Below are positions 1-11,000 of a DNA stretch of 64,000 nucleotides, in pieces. The notes under the pieces are model-generated. The model was not told where the DNA came from, did no database searches, and saw only the letters and a list, made by a program, of their open reading frames with translations. Origin of the DNA: CAYRXM01 sp964449465 (GTDB lineage: Bacteria > Chloroflexota > Anaerolineae > JAFGEY01); assembly GCA_964449465.1 (NCBI GenBank), contig CAYVBK010000005.1, positions 62,001 to 126,000 of the forward strand, given 5' to 3'. Both the position numbers and the translations under genes were made by a program. Position 1 is the first letter of the stretch, and each line of letters begins with the position of its first letter.

Positions 1-66
1 CGTGCGACCCCGATCTTCATCCGCAAAAGTGGGAGGTTTGAAAAACTGTTTAGCCCAGTTCCACAT
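1..66 (-). CDS. 6TM-GAF type receptor, N-terminal fragment cut by window edge
   Basis: Only the first 22 codons are inside the window. The ATG at 66-64 has a GGAGG Shine-Dalgarno at 78-74, placed in the 12 bp after the stop codon of the preceding receptor, so this gene continues the same operon. The peptide starts MWNWAKQFF and reaches FADEDRGRT. This resembles the N-termini of two complete receptors further upstream: the one at 43949-45700 (MWNVIKQF, then PVF, DED and a basic residue before TM1) and the one at 39462-41144. By analogy it should be a six-TM receptor with GAF domains. That is inference from 22 residues, but start codon, ribosome site and spacing are clear. Confidence 0.75.
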   Translation of the reverse strand, partial: MWNWAKQFFKPPTFADEDRGRT

Positions 67-78
67 AGATATTCCTCC

Positions 79-2277
79 CTATTCCTGATCTGGCTCAACC
101 ATGTCGCTGCCCATACGCACCTCGACCTCATCCAGGTTAAAAGCAGAGCGAATCTCTTGGGCCGCCGTGCGCAGCACCACATTGACATCCAACGTAGCCC
201 GGACGCGCGAGGCGATTTCACTGCGCAACTGCTCAAACGCCGCGCTGCGTTGTGTATCCTGGTACAGCCTGGCGCTGTCCAATGCCTGATTTAACTGATC
301 GGTAAACGTCTGAATCAACTCGATCTCGGCATCGGTCCAGGACGATTCGGGCGGCTTGAGTGCATCAATCACGCCGATCACCCGGCCACGCACCTTGATC
401 GGAATACCCACCGACCGACCTGATCGCGTCATCTCGCCTGTGCCAAGCACCTGAGCCATCTGCGGCCGCCACATATCTCCGACCGGCAACAAGCCGCTCT
501 GATTGCGCACAAAACCGGCGCCAGGCTGCAAGGCAATCAACTGCCGCCAGGCATCCTGGGTCGACTGGGCAAAGGCCCGTTGCTGCGCATCTATGGCATC
601 CTGGGCCTGCTGCACCAGGCGAGCATTGGCCAGAGCCAGAGCCACCTGATCGGCCATCGTCTCCAAAACGGCCAGGCTATCCGAATCGAACGCCCCCATA
701 TGCTCGCTCTGCACCGTTAGCGCGCCAATCGTTTGCCCGCGCGCCTTGAGCGGCAAGGCTGCCTCAGATCGTGTATCGGGCAGTTCGGGCGCAGCAAGTC
801 GGGCAGCATCCTGATCGGCCTGCATAGCAATACGCGCCTGCCCGCTCAAAATGCTGGTGCCGATCATGCCCTCGCCCACCCGAATGCGATGCCCGCGAGA
901 CAGCATTGCCCGGCCGGCCGGCCCTGTTCCGGCGCGCAAAACCGCCCACTGCCCCGCTTCATCCAGCAAGAACAGCCCCACATAATAAAAATTAAACCGC
1001 TCCCGAATCAGATCGACCACCTGCCGGATCAACTGCTCCACATTCAAGATCGAGGCCACTGCCCGTGCCACCTCAGACGAGGCCGCCATATATTCGGACC
1101 TTTTTTGCAGGGCGCGGGTTCGCTCCGACACCCGCTCTTCCAATGTGCCGATCAAGCCGCGCAATTGGGCTGTCATATAATTAAAATCCTGAGCCAACTG
1201 GCCCACTTCATCTTGCTGCCCGACATGGGCCACCCGCGTCATATCGCCTTGAGCGATCTGGCGCGCCGTTTCGGCCAGGTTGATCACCGGCAATGCCAGG
1301 CCGCGCGCAAAGAAAAATGACATCACACCGGCTGCCATCAGGCTGGCCAGAATCACTCCAATGTTGATCGCCATGACTCGAAAAGCATCTTGAAATGCCT
1401 CTGCTTGATCCTGCTCGGCCAGCAAAGCCACATCCAGCTCGGGAATCCAGCGAAAAGAACCGGCCACCCGCATCTGGCGATAATCATCATAGAAACCAAA
1501 CCCCTGAGCGCGATGTTCCAAGGCCATGTTCGCACCCACCGTATCCACCCTGGTCTGCCCTACTTGAAAGCCAGAGAATCGTGAACGAGTCAACAGCAAG
1601 CGATCTCGCCCCACCAAAAACGTCTCTCCTGTTTCGCCCAAACCGCTGCGCCGGACCATCATATCGGCAAGATGCGACACATTGGCCCGCCCGGCCAGCA
1701 AGCCGAGCAGCACTCCCTGCTGATTGTGGATTGGATGCACGGCCAGGACGGTCAGGTCATCAAAAGGTGGCAGAGCAGCCGAGGCATACAACAACGGATC
1801 ATACTGCCCCCATTGCACAAAAGGCTGACTGGCGTAATCCTGGCCTTGCAAATCGCCGGTAGACATGATCACCCCACCATCCAGGTTAATCAGAAAAAGC
1901 TCTTGAAACACCCGCCCTTGAAGCACATAGCGTTCCAACTGACCGCTCAATGCCCGCAAAAATGTGCCATACGTACCTGGGGTTTGAGTTGGATCGGTGC
2001 CAAGAAAGGCAAACGGCATATAGGCCAGGATATTGTCATCAGAGGCGATATTGGCCATCGCCGTTTGCACATCCATCGCCCAAAGCTGCACCTGCGCCTG
2101 TTTGAAATCAGCGGCCATATCCAGGCGGTTCTCTACCTGATCGCGGGCGCTTTGCCAACTCGCCCACGATGAAATGGCGCCGATCAATGTCACCGACAGC
2201 AGAACCACGATCATGAACGAGAGCTGCAACCGCCAGCGAATGGTGCGTAGACGCTGCAAGATGCCGATTTTCCTCAT
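79..2277 (-). CDS. Cache-HAMP-GAF membrane receptor without output domain
   Basis: Predicted 732-residue inner-membrane receptor. TM1 lies about residues 20-40, an extracytoplasmic Cache-like sensor about 50-295, TM2 about 300-325, and HAMP about 335-385 with the DEVGQLAQDFN motif. A coiled coil (ERVSERTRAL) leads into a full GAF at about 405-550 (FNFYYVGLFLLD, DTRSEAALPL), then a second GAF-like C-terminal half (VRGRVIGVIDA) and the shared terminal tail ending VEVRMG. No kinase, cyclase or methylation domain follows. I chose the ATG at 2277 because GGAG sits 9 nt upstream; a GTG at 2307 would add ten residues but has only a weak ribosome site. It begins 14 to 44 bp after the preceding receptor stops. 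The ligand cannot be read from sequence. Confidence 0.9.
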   Translation of the reverse strand: MRKIGILQRLRTIRWRLQLSFMIVVLLSVTLIGAISSWASWQSARDQVENRLDMAADFKQAQVQLWAMDVQTAMANIASDDNILAYMPFAFLGTDPTQTPGTYGTFLRALSGQLERYVLQGRVFQELFLINLDGGVIMSTGDLQGQDYASQPFVQWGQYDPLLYASAALPPFDDLTVLAVHPIHNQQGVLLGLLAGRANVSHLADMMVRRSGLGETGETFLVGRDRLLLTRSRFSGFQVGQTRVDTVGANMALEHRAQGFGFYDDYRQMRVAGSFRWIPELDVALLAEQDQAEAFQDAFRVMAINIGVILASLMAAGVMSFFFARGLALPVINLAETARQIAQGDMTRVAHVGQQDEVGQLAQDFNYMTAQLRGLIGTLEERVSERTRALQKRSEYMAASSEVARAVASILNVEQLIRQVVDLIRERFNFYYVGLFLLDEAGQWAVLRAGTGPAGRAMLSRGHRIRVGEGMIGTSILSGQARIAMQADQDAARLAAPELPDTRSEAALPLKARGQTIGALTVQSEHMGAFDSDSLAVLETMADQVALALANARLVQQAQDAIDAQQRAFAQSTQDAWRQLIALQPGAGFVRNQSGLLPVGDMWRPQMAQVLGTGEMTRSGRSVGIPIKVRGRVIGVIDALKPPESSWTDAEIELIQTFTDQLNQALDSARLYQDTQRSAAFEQLRSEIASRVRATLDVNVVLRTAAQEIRSAFNLDEVEVRMGSDMVEPDQE

Positions 2278-2320
2278 CGCCACTTTCTCCAATCCCAAAT
2301 GCTCCACATCTCGACCGTCA

Positions 2321-4285
2321 TCATTGCGCGGTGGGCGGCACAGTGTCTTCGGTAGCCAGGCGAATCACAATCTCCTCCAGGCCCAAAGCCCGATACATTT
2401 CATCCACCGCAGTGCGCAACACCATATCCACGTCCAGACTTTCGCGCATGCGGGTAGACACTTTGCGCACCTGACGTTCCTGACCGGCGCGCACTCGCGC
2501 CTCTTCAAACAGCCGTGCGTTTTCCAGAATCAACCCCATCTGCTCTGAAATGGTAGAGACCAGACCAATCTCCTCCTCGCTCCAAAAACGAGCCTGATCG
2601 GTCTGATGCAGCCCCAACACGCCGATCACCTGATCCCGCAGCGAAATCGGCGACACCAAAGCCGATGGTTCAGAAGCCTCGCCATCGCCCAAAACAGCCA
2701 GGCGCGGCTCGGCCAACACGCGCTCCACTTCGGGCAATTCGCGTCCACCCAAAGGCGTCACGCCGGGCTGTTCATACTCGTACCAGGTCAGCGAACGCGA
2801 AGGCAAAAACTGGTCCCACGCCTCACGCACATAATACCGCTGCGCAGCCTGCACCTGCTCCAGACGCTCATTCAACTGAGCGTACAGCCTGGTGTTATAA
2901 ATCTCGTTGGACAACTGATCGGTCATTGCCAGCAGCGGCACCACATCGCTTTCTTGAAAAGCCGCCACCTGCTTGCTTTGAATGATCATCAGTCCGATCA
3001 CCTGCCCCTGCGCCACCATCGGCAGCACCATTGCCGAACGGGCCTCAGGCAGCGCAAAGCTCTCCTGACTGAGGTCTTGGGCCGTCGAGATCACGCGCGC
3101 CTGTCTCAGAGCCACACATTCGCCCGGCAGCGAGTCTGGAGTCACGGCGATGCGTGAGGGTCGCTCCAATATCGAGTTCGCCAAGACGTCATCCCGCCCG
3201 GCCTGCGCCTCTAGCGTGGCCCATTCGCCGCCTTGTTCCAACAGAAACAGGCTCACATCATAAAGATCCAATCGCTGATGCACCAGGTTGATAGCCTGCC
3301 GAATAAATTCATCCGACACCATACTTTGGGTAGACAAATACCCCACCTGCGCACTCAGGGCAAAAAAAGCCGTCTGGCGTTGCAGCGATTGGTTGGCCTG
3401 CTCCAGTTCCAGAGCACGCTGCTGGGCCAGGTCTTGAGCCAGACGCAACGACTCGCTGCGCTCACGCAACGAGTGCATCACCCGCCGCTGCGCCGTCGCA
3501 AACAAAGCCTGCACCGAGGTCAACACCACCGTGATCAAGACAAAACTGCCCCCCACCACCATGGCCTGCGACACGTTTTTTTCCACCGCAATCGGCGACA
3601 GCACCGTCAACCACCCCAATTGAAAAGCCACCAAGCCGCCAAGATAGAGCAAAATATGCACAATCGCCGAAATGCCGCCCGCCCGCGTGCTGGACAGAGC
3701 AAAGAACATCAGAGAAACGACAAACAGATACCACGGCGCCGTGCTCATCATGCCGTTCTGAAGCACTGAAAACAGGGCCACGCCATAGGCCACCGCAAAC
3801 AACACACTCATCCGCAGCCAGCGCGGCAGGCGGCGCATCAAGGCGGCAGCCAGAATCAGGGCATAGCCGGCGAAAAAAGGCACATAGGCGACCAGGCGAG
3901 CAGGTTTTTGCACCACGCCAACGATCAGAGCCAACACGGCCACGGCACCGCCCCACGCCGCTCCGATCAACAACACATTCAAGATATGATCACGCTGTTG
4001 CTTTTGCCCCGGCTCATCTTCTCGCTCCATGTCCGACGACAGCATCTCGCGACGCGGCGCAACACGAGGCTGCGCCGGCGATTCACCCGTTCTCTCGAAT
4101 ATATACCGGCGTCCCATATCCATATCGGAGGTCGGCATAGCGGGCGGTTCTACAGCCGGCAAGGTTGGCGCAGCGACCTGTTCTGCGGTCGGCAAAGCCG
4201 GCTTTTCCACAGGTTGACCCTGCGGATCGGGCACGTCGCCAGAAAAAAGGCCTTCCAACTGATTTCTCAAATCATTATCACTCAT
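2321..4285 (-). CDS. 6TM-GAF receptor with long disordered N-terminus, coupled to ParA
   Basis: 654 residues. The first ~105 residues are cytoplasmic-looking, rich in Pro, Glu, Ala and Arg, and low in predicted structure (LRNQLEGLFSGDV near the start, RVAPRREM near the end). Six hydrophobic helices follow at about 107-268. Then come a coiled coil, a full GAF at about 310-450, a half GAF-like segment at about 465-595 (LRDQVIGVLGL) and the shared tail ending IVIRLA. The ATG overlaps the ParA stop region by 8 bp (TATGAGTGAT), so the two are likely translationally coupled. Other 6TM receptors in this cluster lack the long N-terminal extension. Output domain: none. The extension could be a partner-binding region, possibly for the ATPase; that is inference. 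Confidence 0.9.
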   Translation of the reverse strand: MSDNDLRNQLEGLFSGDVPDPQGQPVEKPALPTAEQVAAPTLPAVEPPAMPTSDMDMGRRYIFERTGESPAQPRVAPRREMLSSDMEREDEPGQKQQRDHILNVLLIGAAWGGAVAVLALIVGVVQKPARLVAYVPFFAGYALILAAALMRRLPRWLRMSVLFAVAYGVALFSVLQNGMMSTAPWYLFVVSLMFFALSSTRAGGISAIVHILLYLGGLVAFQLGWLTVLSPIAVEKNVSQAMVVGGSFVLITVVLTSVQALFATAQRRVMHSLRERSESLRLAQDLAQQRALELEQANQSLQRQTAFFALSAQVGYLSTQSMVSDEFIRQAINLVHQRLDLYDVSLFLLEQGGEWATLEAQAGRDDVLANSILERPSRIAVTPDSLPGECVALRQARVISTAQDLSQESFALPEARSAMVLPMVAQGQVIGLMIIQSKQVAAFQESDVVPLLAMTDQLSNEIYNTRLYAQLNERLEQVQAAQRYYVREAWDQFLPSRSLTWYEYEQPGVTPLGGRELPEVERVLAEPRLAVLGDGEASEPSALVSPISLRDQVIGVLGLHQTDQARFWSEEEIGLVSTISEQMGLILENARLFEEARVRAGQERQVRKVSTRMRESLDVDMVLRTAVDEMYRALGLEEIVIRLATEDTVPPTAQ

Positions 4286-5039
4286 AGCTCTGCAACTCCT
4301 CGGCCAATGCCCGATACTGCTGTGCGCCGCGCGTGTCTGGCTTGTAGAGCGTGATCGGCTTGCCCAGCATCGGGCTTTCCCGCAGCTTGGTATCCACCTC
4401 GATCACGGCTTTGAACAAGACCTGCGGAAACCGCGCCTGCATCCGCTCGTAAATGCGCACACAAATGCTGTTGCGCCGATCATACATCGTCACCAGGATG
4501 CGATAACTCAAACCAGGATTGGTCTTTTGCCGTACCAGTTTAACCAATTCCAGGATATTGTCCAGCGACCGCGCCGCATAATACTCGGCCTGAGTCGGCA
4601 CGATCAAGAAATGAGCCGCCGTCAGAGCATTCAACATCAACGGGCCGAGCGACGGCGGGCAATCTATCAGCACATAATCATACAAAGAACGATCCAATGC
4701 CGCCAGCGACTCGTGCAGGTAAAACTCGTACCGCTGCCCGCGATACAACGACTTGTCCACCGTAGATAGCCCTGGGCTCGACGGCACCAGGTCCAGTCCT
4801 GGCACATCCGTCTCGCGGCTCACGCTGAGCAGTGTGGCATTGTGCAGCAGCGCGTCGCCAATAGTGCGTCGCAGTTCGCCCGGCTGGAGATTGAGCGACA
4901 TGGTGAGGTTGGCCTGCGGGTCCAGATCGATCAACAACACCGTTTTGCCCATTTCGGCCAGACAGGCGCCCAGAGACAGACACGTAGTTGTCTTGGCGAC
5001 GCCCCCTTTTTGATTACCGATGGCCACAATCCGCGACAT
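4278..5039 (-). CDS. ParA/Soj/MinD-family ATPase
   Basis: 253-residue ParA-type P-loop ATPase. The deviant Walker A motif is KGGVAKTTT at residues 11-19 with the signature lysine K11 and P-loop lysine K16. Walker A' is DLDPQ at residues 38-42, and Walker B is within YDYVLIDCPP. The length fits Soj-like chromosomal or positioning ParAs; there is no N-terminal DNA-binding extension as in large plasmid ParAs. No ParB, parS-like repeat or replication gene is adjacent. The ATG at 5039 follows the upstream stop by 2 bp with AGGTGA just before it; a GTG at 5045 would give a 4-bp overlap and two more residues. It lies inside a receptor operon, which recalls ParC and PpfA, ParA homologues that position chemoreceptor clusters. 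A similar role here is inference. Confidence 0.93.
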   Translation of the reverse strand: MSRIVAIGNQKGGVAKTTTCLSLGACLAEMGKTVLLIDLDPQANLTMSLNLQPGELRRTIGDALLHNATLLSVSRETDVPGLDLVPSSPGLSTVDKSLYRGQRYEFYLHESLAALDRSLYDYVLIDCPPSLGPLMLNALTAAHFLIVPTQAEYYAARSLDNILELVKLVRQKTNPGLSYRILVTMYDRRNSICVRIYERMQARFPQVLFKAVIEVDTKLRESPMLGKPITLYKPDTRGAQQYRALAEELQSYE

Positions 5040-5041
5040 GC

Positions 5042-8000
5042 TCACCTGCTTTGCGAGTCATCTGTGCGCATACCAGTGCTGAGACGCACAAAAGCCCGCG
5101 ACACGCCCAATTGCTGCGCCAGCTCGCGCACCGCCGTGTTCAAGATCGAGTCTACATCGGCGTGAGCGCGCATCCGCGCCGTGATTTCGCGGATGAGCTG
5201 CTCGCGATGAGCGCGCCGCTCGGCATCCAGACGCAGACGCTGGCTGCGCAGCACTACCGCCGCCTGATCGCCCACCGCGCGATAGATGCGCTGTTCTTCC
5301 GGCGCAAAGATATGCGGCGTACCCCAAGACACCAATACATAACCCATCCATTCATCACCCACTGCCAGAGGCACCAAAGCCAGGGCGCGTACCTGCATTT
5401 GCTCTACAGCTGTGCGCGGCGGTCCGGCCAGACGGGGATCGTTCCATGTGTCGGCACAGAACAACGCTTGTCCGGCGCCAAACAAAGAGAGAAACGGATT
5501 TTCACCGATCGGTCGGGTTGTGCCTGACGGCATCGGCGATTCGATACCGGCGCGGTTCCAAAAGACCTCGATGCGTTCCTGGCCGGATGTCTCGCCGCGC
5601 GCCGACATCTCGAATGAGAAAATGGCCGCCGTATCGGCAGAGGTATCGGCCACCACATCGGTGATGACTTGAAAGACCTGTTGCGGCGTTTCGGCTCGGG
5701 TGATGCGCTGGCTGACCTGGTACAATCGCTCAGTTTCGGCCAGTGTGGCCTGTGACTGCTCAAACAACCGTTCCGACTCGATCAGGTCGCCCAACTGCTG
5801 CGCCAGAGCAGCGATCATTTCTTGCTCGGCCTCGCCCCAGCCGGCTGCTTCACGGGCCACATCCAGCACGCCGATCACCTGGCCGCGCACCTGGAGCGGC
5901 AGCGAAATGCGCCCCTCCACCGATAAACCGCCGCTGCCCGGCTCGTCGGCACGGATCGGTACAATGCCGGTCGGGTCGGCCATATAGCCACGCACATCCA
6001 GGCCTCGCCCGGCCAGAAACTCGCTCCAGGCCTCGTGCAAATAGCGGCGATGCGTCTGCTCGGCCTCGGCCAACGCCTCTTGGGTGCGGCGGAACAGGTC
6101 GGCACGCTGGATGGCCACCGCCAGTTGTGCAGCCACGGCTTCCAGCAGGCGAAGGTCTTCTTCGCCAATGTCAGCGGCATCGAGAGGCCGCCCGACCACC
6201 ACCACGGCCTGCACACTGCTACCCACCAGCACCGGCGTCTGCGCCACCTTGCCTAACTGCTGCACCGCCTCAGGCGGAACATTGGCCATGCGGGGATCGT
6301 GGATGGGATCGTTGATCACCATCGAATGACCATCCAGCACATCCGGCAAAATCGGGTTTTGCCGATCCGTCCAGGAAAACACGCTCAGAGACCGGGGCTC
6401 GTCAATGCCCTGACCGACCATCCCTTGAATCGTGTGCGATTCGTGGTCTACGGCAACGATCCACGACCGGCTGTAACCCAGGTCTTGCACCAGCGATTGA
6501 CTGACAGCTCGATAAATCACATCCACATCCAACTCGCGCCCCACAATACCGCTGAGATTGTACAGGGCGCGCGTTTCGGCCAGGGCCGACTGGGTCATCT
6601 CGGACAGGCGGGCGCTTTCCAATGCCTGAGCAGCCTGCTCCAGAATAGCCTCCACCAAAGCCTCTTGCTCCGGGTCGAACGGCGCCTGGGCATTTTGGTA
6701 CAGCCCCACCATGCCGATGGTTTCGCCGCGCAGTTGCAACGGCGCCAACCGCACCGGCGATGTTTCCTCGCCGGTCGGCGCCGCCAGAGCCTGTGAATCC
6801 ACCGCGGCGATGGTGTGGGTCAGCGGATCAAACTCGTACCCACCGGTCAACGCCGCTGTTTGACGAAATGCCTGCCACTGTTCACGGGTCATGGTACGAT
6901 ACAGAGCATCCAACTCACGCAGCCGCTCGGCCATCTCGGCCGCCGCCCGCTTGCTCTCGGTAATGTCCTGGAACACGGCCACACTGGAAACGATTTGCCC
7001 ACTCTCATCTCGAATCGGTACGCCCTGAACCTGCAACAGCATACGCTGCCCATCTGGCCGCCGGATCTCCATATCATCTACCGATGCACTCTCACCAAAC
7101 ATGCCCCGCACCAGCGGCATCCGCTCCGGCGAATACAGTTCGTCGGTGCCATATAAATAGGCCGCGTAAACCTGGGCCAACTCATCTTTGGTCGCTTCTG
7201 GCGACACACCCTTGCCCAGCATTTCTTCAGAGCGCCGGTTCACCAGGATAGGTCGTCCTGTCGACGCCTCGGCCACAAACACCCCTACCGGGATGTTGTC
7301 CAGCACTGTCTGCAAGGTGCGCTGCTGAGTCGCCGCCTCGCCCAACAAATGCGTATTCTCGATGGACAACGCAATAGGCCCCGACAAGGATTCCAACAAG
7401 ATGCGGTCATCATCGGTTAGTGCGCCGACGCGGTCGCTTTGCACGTCCAACACACCCAACACCTGCTCGCGCAACTTGATCGGCACGGCCAGTTCGCCCT
7501 GCGTATCAGGCAGGTGCGGATTGGGCTGCCAATCGGGGTTCTGTCGCACATCCGTCACCAACACCGACTCGCCCGTAGCCGCCGCTGTACCCACCACGCC
7601 GCGTCCCATCGGCAGATTGTGGCCGGCTGCCCGCATCGCCGCACCGGCCTCGCCATAGCCATAGACCAGGGACATAGCGTCTTGGGCCGGGTCGTAACGA
7701 AAAACCTGCGCATGATAGTATCCCAGACCGTGAATCAAATTGACCACGCGACGGAACATTTCTTCCAGTTGCGGCACACCGGCCAACTCTTGCGACACCT
7801 GCGCGATCACCTGCGCCTGCTCGATCTGCCGCTGAACAAACTGCTCGCGCTCTCGTTCCACCTGCACCCGGTCGCTTATATCCACACCGGCGCCCACCAG
7901 GTAGGGTTTGCCATCCACAATGATCCGCCGTCCAGTCAGGTAATAGGGCACCGTGGCGCCGCTGCGAGACCGCAAATACGCCTCAACGCCCGCCTCACCC

Positions 8001-11000
8001 TGGGTGTATACTTGCATGATGCGTTCGCCGACAAGCTGACGACTCTCTTCCGTCACCATATCGAGCGCATAGGAATATCGCATTTCATCTTCTGAATAAC
8101 CCACCACTTGTTGATAGTTTTTGTTCCAGCGCAGCAAACGTCCTTGATCGTCATACAGATAAAACACACCGGGCAGGCTGTCAATCAGGGCGTTGGTCAG
8201 GTCACGCTCGCGCAGCACCGCGGCCTCGACACGCCTGCGCTCCATAAACTGGCCCATCTGGCTGCCGATGGCCCCAAACATGCTCAACAAGTCGGGGTCC
8301 GGCTCTTGAATATCTCGGCTCAAAAAGCCCAAGACAGCCAACACCTTGCCTTGCCAGATCACCGGGAAAGCAAACGCGCCGTGCAAGCCATCCTGCAAGG
8401 CAATCTGTGCGCGCGGAAAGTTGGTATCGCGAGTCACGTCGGGAATCCAGGCCGGCTCGCCGCTGGCCCACACTCGCCCCGGCAGGCCTGTCCCAGAGGC
8501 AAATGTTATTTGACGGGTGATCGTCTCAAAGTGAGACATATCAAAAGACGGATGATGCCATATTCCCCGACACTCCAACACCTCTTGTCCGGCATCTGGC
8601 TCCCAAAATTCGCCCCATTCCCATCCCAGGCCTTCGCCCACCGATTGAAGAATTCGATCAACGGCCTCGCTCCAGGTAGGCGATTCGGCCAACACACGAG
8701 TCGCGGCATATTGCGCCTGGAGACGGCGCTCGGTCTGCTTGCGTTGACGAATGTCGCGGGCAATCGAGAAATAGATTTCCCGCTCTCCAAACTGGATACG
8801 GCTAACCACCACATCAACAACAATATCCACACCACTTTTGGCGCGATTGACCCCCTCAAAGGTCAATGTGCCTCTTTCTCCGAGTTGCGCCTTGAGCGGC
8901 TCCCAGGCTTCGTGCGGAAAAGTCGGGTCTATATCAAAGACGCTCAGCGACAGAATTTCATCTCGCGTGTATCCCAAGAGTTGCAGCGTCGTCTCGTTGA
9001 CATCAATAAATCGCGCCTGCTCATCAAACCAGTAAAAGGCATCGGTTGAACGCTCGACCGACGCGCGGGTGATCTGCAGCGATTCTTCGGCCAGCTTTTG
9101 CTCGGTAATGTCGGTGTGCGTGCCGATGATGCGCTCGGCGCTGCCCTCGGCAGTACGCTGCGTCACATAGCCGTGCGCCTGAATCCACCGCCAGCCCCCT
9201 TCTTTGGTGCGCATGCGGAATTGAAAGTGAAAGTCTTGCCCCGCCTGCACACCGGCCATGACAATCTCGTTGGCTCGCGGCGCATCGTCGGGGTGCAGCA
9301 GCGCGGCCCAGGTGCCGAGGTCTTGTGACAATTCATATGGCTCATAGCCCAGCATGGTGTACCATGTGGGGTTGTAATACACCTGCCCGCTCTGCGGCCA
9401 AAACTCCCAGATGCCCACCCGCCCCGCTCCCAGCGCCAGCGACAGGCGTTCTTCATTGGTGGTCAATCGATCGCGCAAACGCACCGCTTGCAGTGACACA
9501 GCACCTTGCTCTGCCAGAGTAGCATACAAGTGGAGTTTCGCCGCATCAAAATATCCTTTGCGTGGCGAGTGCGCCACGATCAAACCAATGATGGCATCTC
9601 CTAATGAAATCGGTGTAGCCGCCAGGCTCAGATAACCCAACTTGCGGGCATCCTGGCGCATTCCTACACCCATCCGCTCATCGGTAAATATGTTATCGAT
9701 GAGAACCTGCTGGCCCGATGCCACCAATGCTGTCACTTCAAACTCATCAGCCGGAAACCGCGTCCCCACTGGCTCTTCAGCAATATTGGTAGCAAAATGA
9801 CTAAATGCGCGTGTAACCTGGATTTTCTGACCACCCTCTTCCTCAAAGGCATACAATCCTACAGCCGCATCTGGATAAAGCCCAGAATGAGCCAGCAAGA
9901 TTTCCCAGACCTGCTGCTCGGTCTCTGCCACGGCCAATGCCCGGCTTACATCAAGGCGTACTTCGGTCTCTCGCAGACTGCGCTCAACTTGCTCAACAAA
10001 TTGCGCATTCTGCAATGCGACAGCAGTCTGTCCGGCCAGGGTGGTTTGGATAACCAGGTCTTGAGACGTAAAACGACCCGGCTGATCAGATTGTACGTCG
10101 AGGACACCGATAACACGCTCACCCACAATGAGCGGAACCGACAACTCGGCGCGAGTGTTGGACAATAAAGGGTTCAGAATGATGTTTGACACAGCACGCA
10201 CATCATCCACAATAACACCCTGCCGCAAACTCCAGGCACGAGCTATAGGCGATATGTCATCATCCAGATTGACCTGCCAGCCTTGAGCCACCATCTGCTG
10301 CCCTGCCTGCCCTGTACCCGCAGCAAGCCGGAGGCATCTGAAATCCTGGTCGGCCAGATAAATGCCTACATGAGACAGGCTCAGGCTGGTCCGAGTCAGT
10401 TCGACAATCTCAGTGAGCAGTTTTTGAGGTTCCAAAATGGTCGAAGCTACCACGCCAATCTGAGCCACCACCTGAAGCTCTGTAGCGCGCTTTTGAACTT
10501 CTATTTCAATCTGCTTGCGCTCAGTGACATCTAGCAACAAGCCACTAAAGATAATCCGATCTGCCACCTTGACCGGTGTAGAGACGCCGCTGAACCATAT
10601 CACTTCGCCCGATGATTTAACCAACCGCCCTTCATAGTTCCAGGACTGGGCCGCTGCCACTGCCTTTTGAATTGAGGCCATAAAGGAGGCCTGATCATCT
10701 GGGTGAACATGGGCCACAAATTGGGGGAAAAAGGTCTCGATGTTGGCTTCCAGCCCAAATACAATGGCGGCGCGCTCGCTGACATAGGTCATGCCCATTT
10801 CGCCGGTCGCCAGGGCATAGAACTGATACACCACGCCCGGCACATTGGCGGCGATGCCTTGCAGCCGTCCTTGACTCTGGCGCAGTTCGTCCTCGGCTCG
10901 TTTGCGCTCGCTGATGTCCTGATTCACTCCTCGCAGCCTGATTGTGCGCCCTTGCCGATCTTTTTCAATGGTCAGCCAGACCGACACCCACCGCTCTTGA

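Noticed and set aside
4278..5045. Plasmid partition or replication-origin locus suggested by ParA
   Set aside because: No ParB, centromere-like repeats, iterons, rep gene or mobility gene is seen, and the ATPase is embedded between receptor genes with overlapping junctions.
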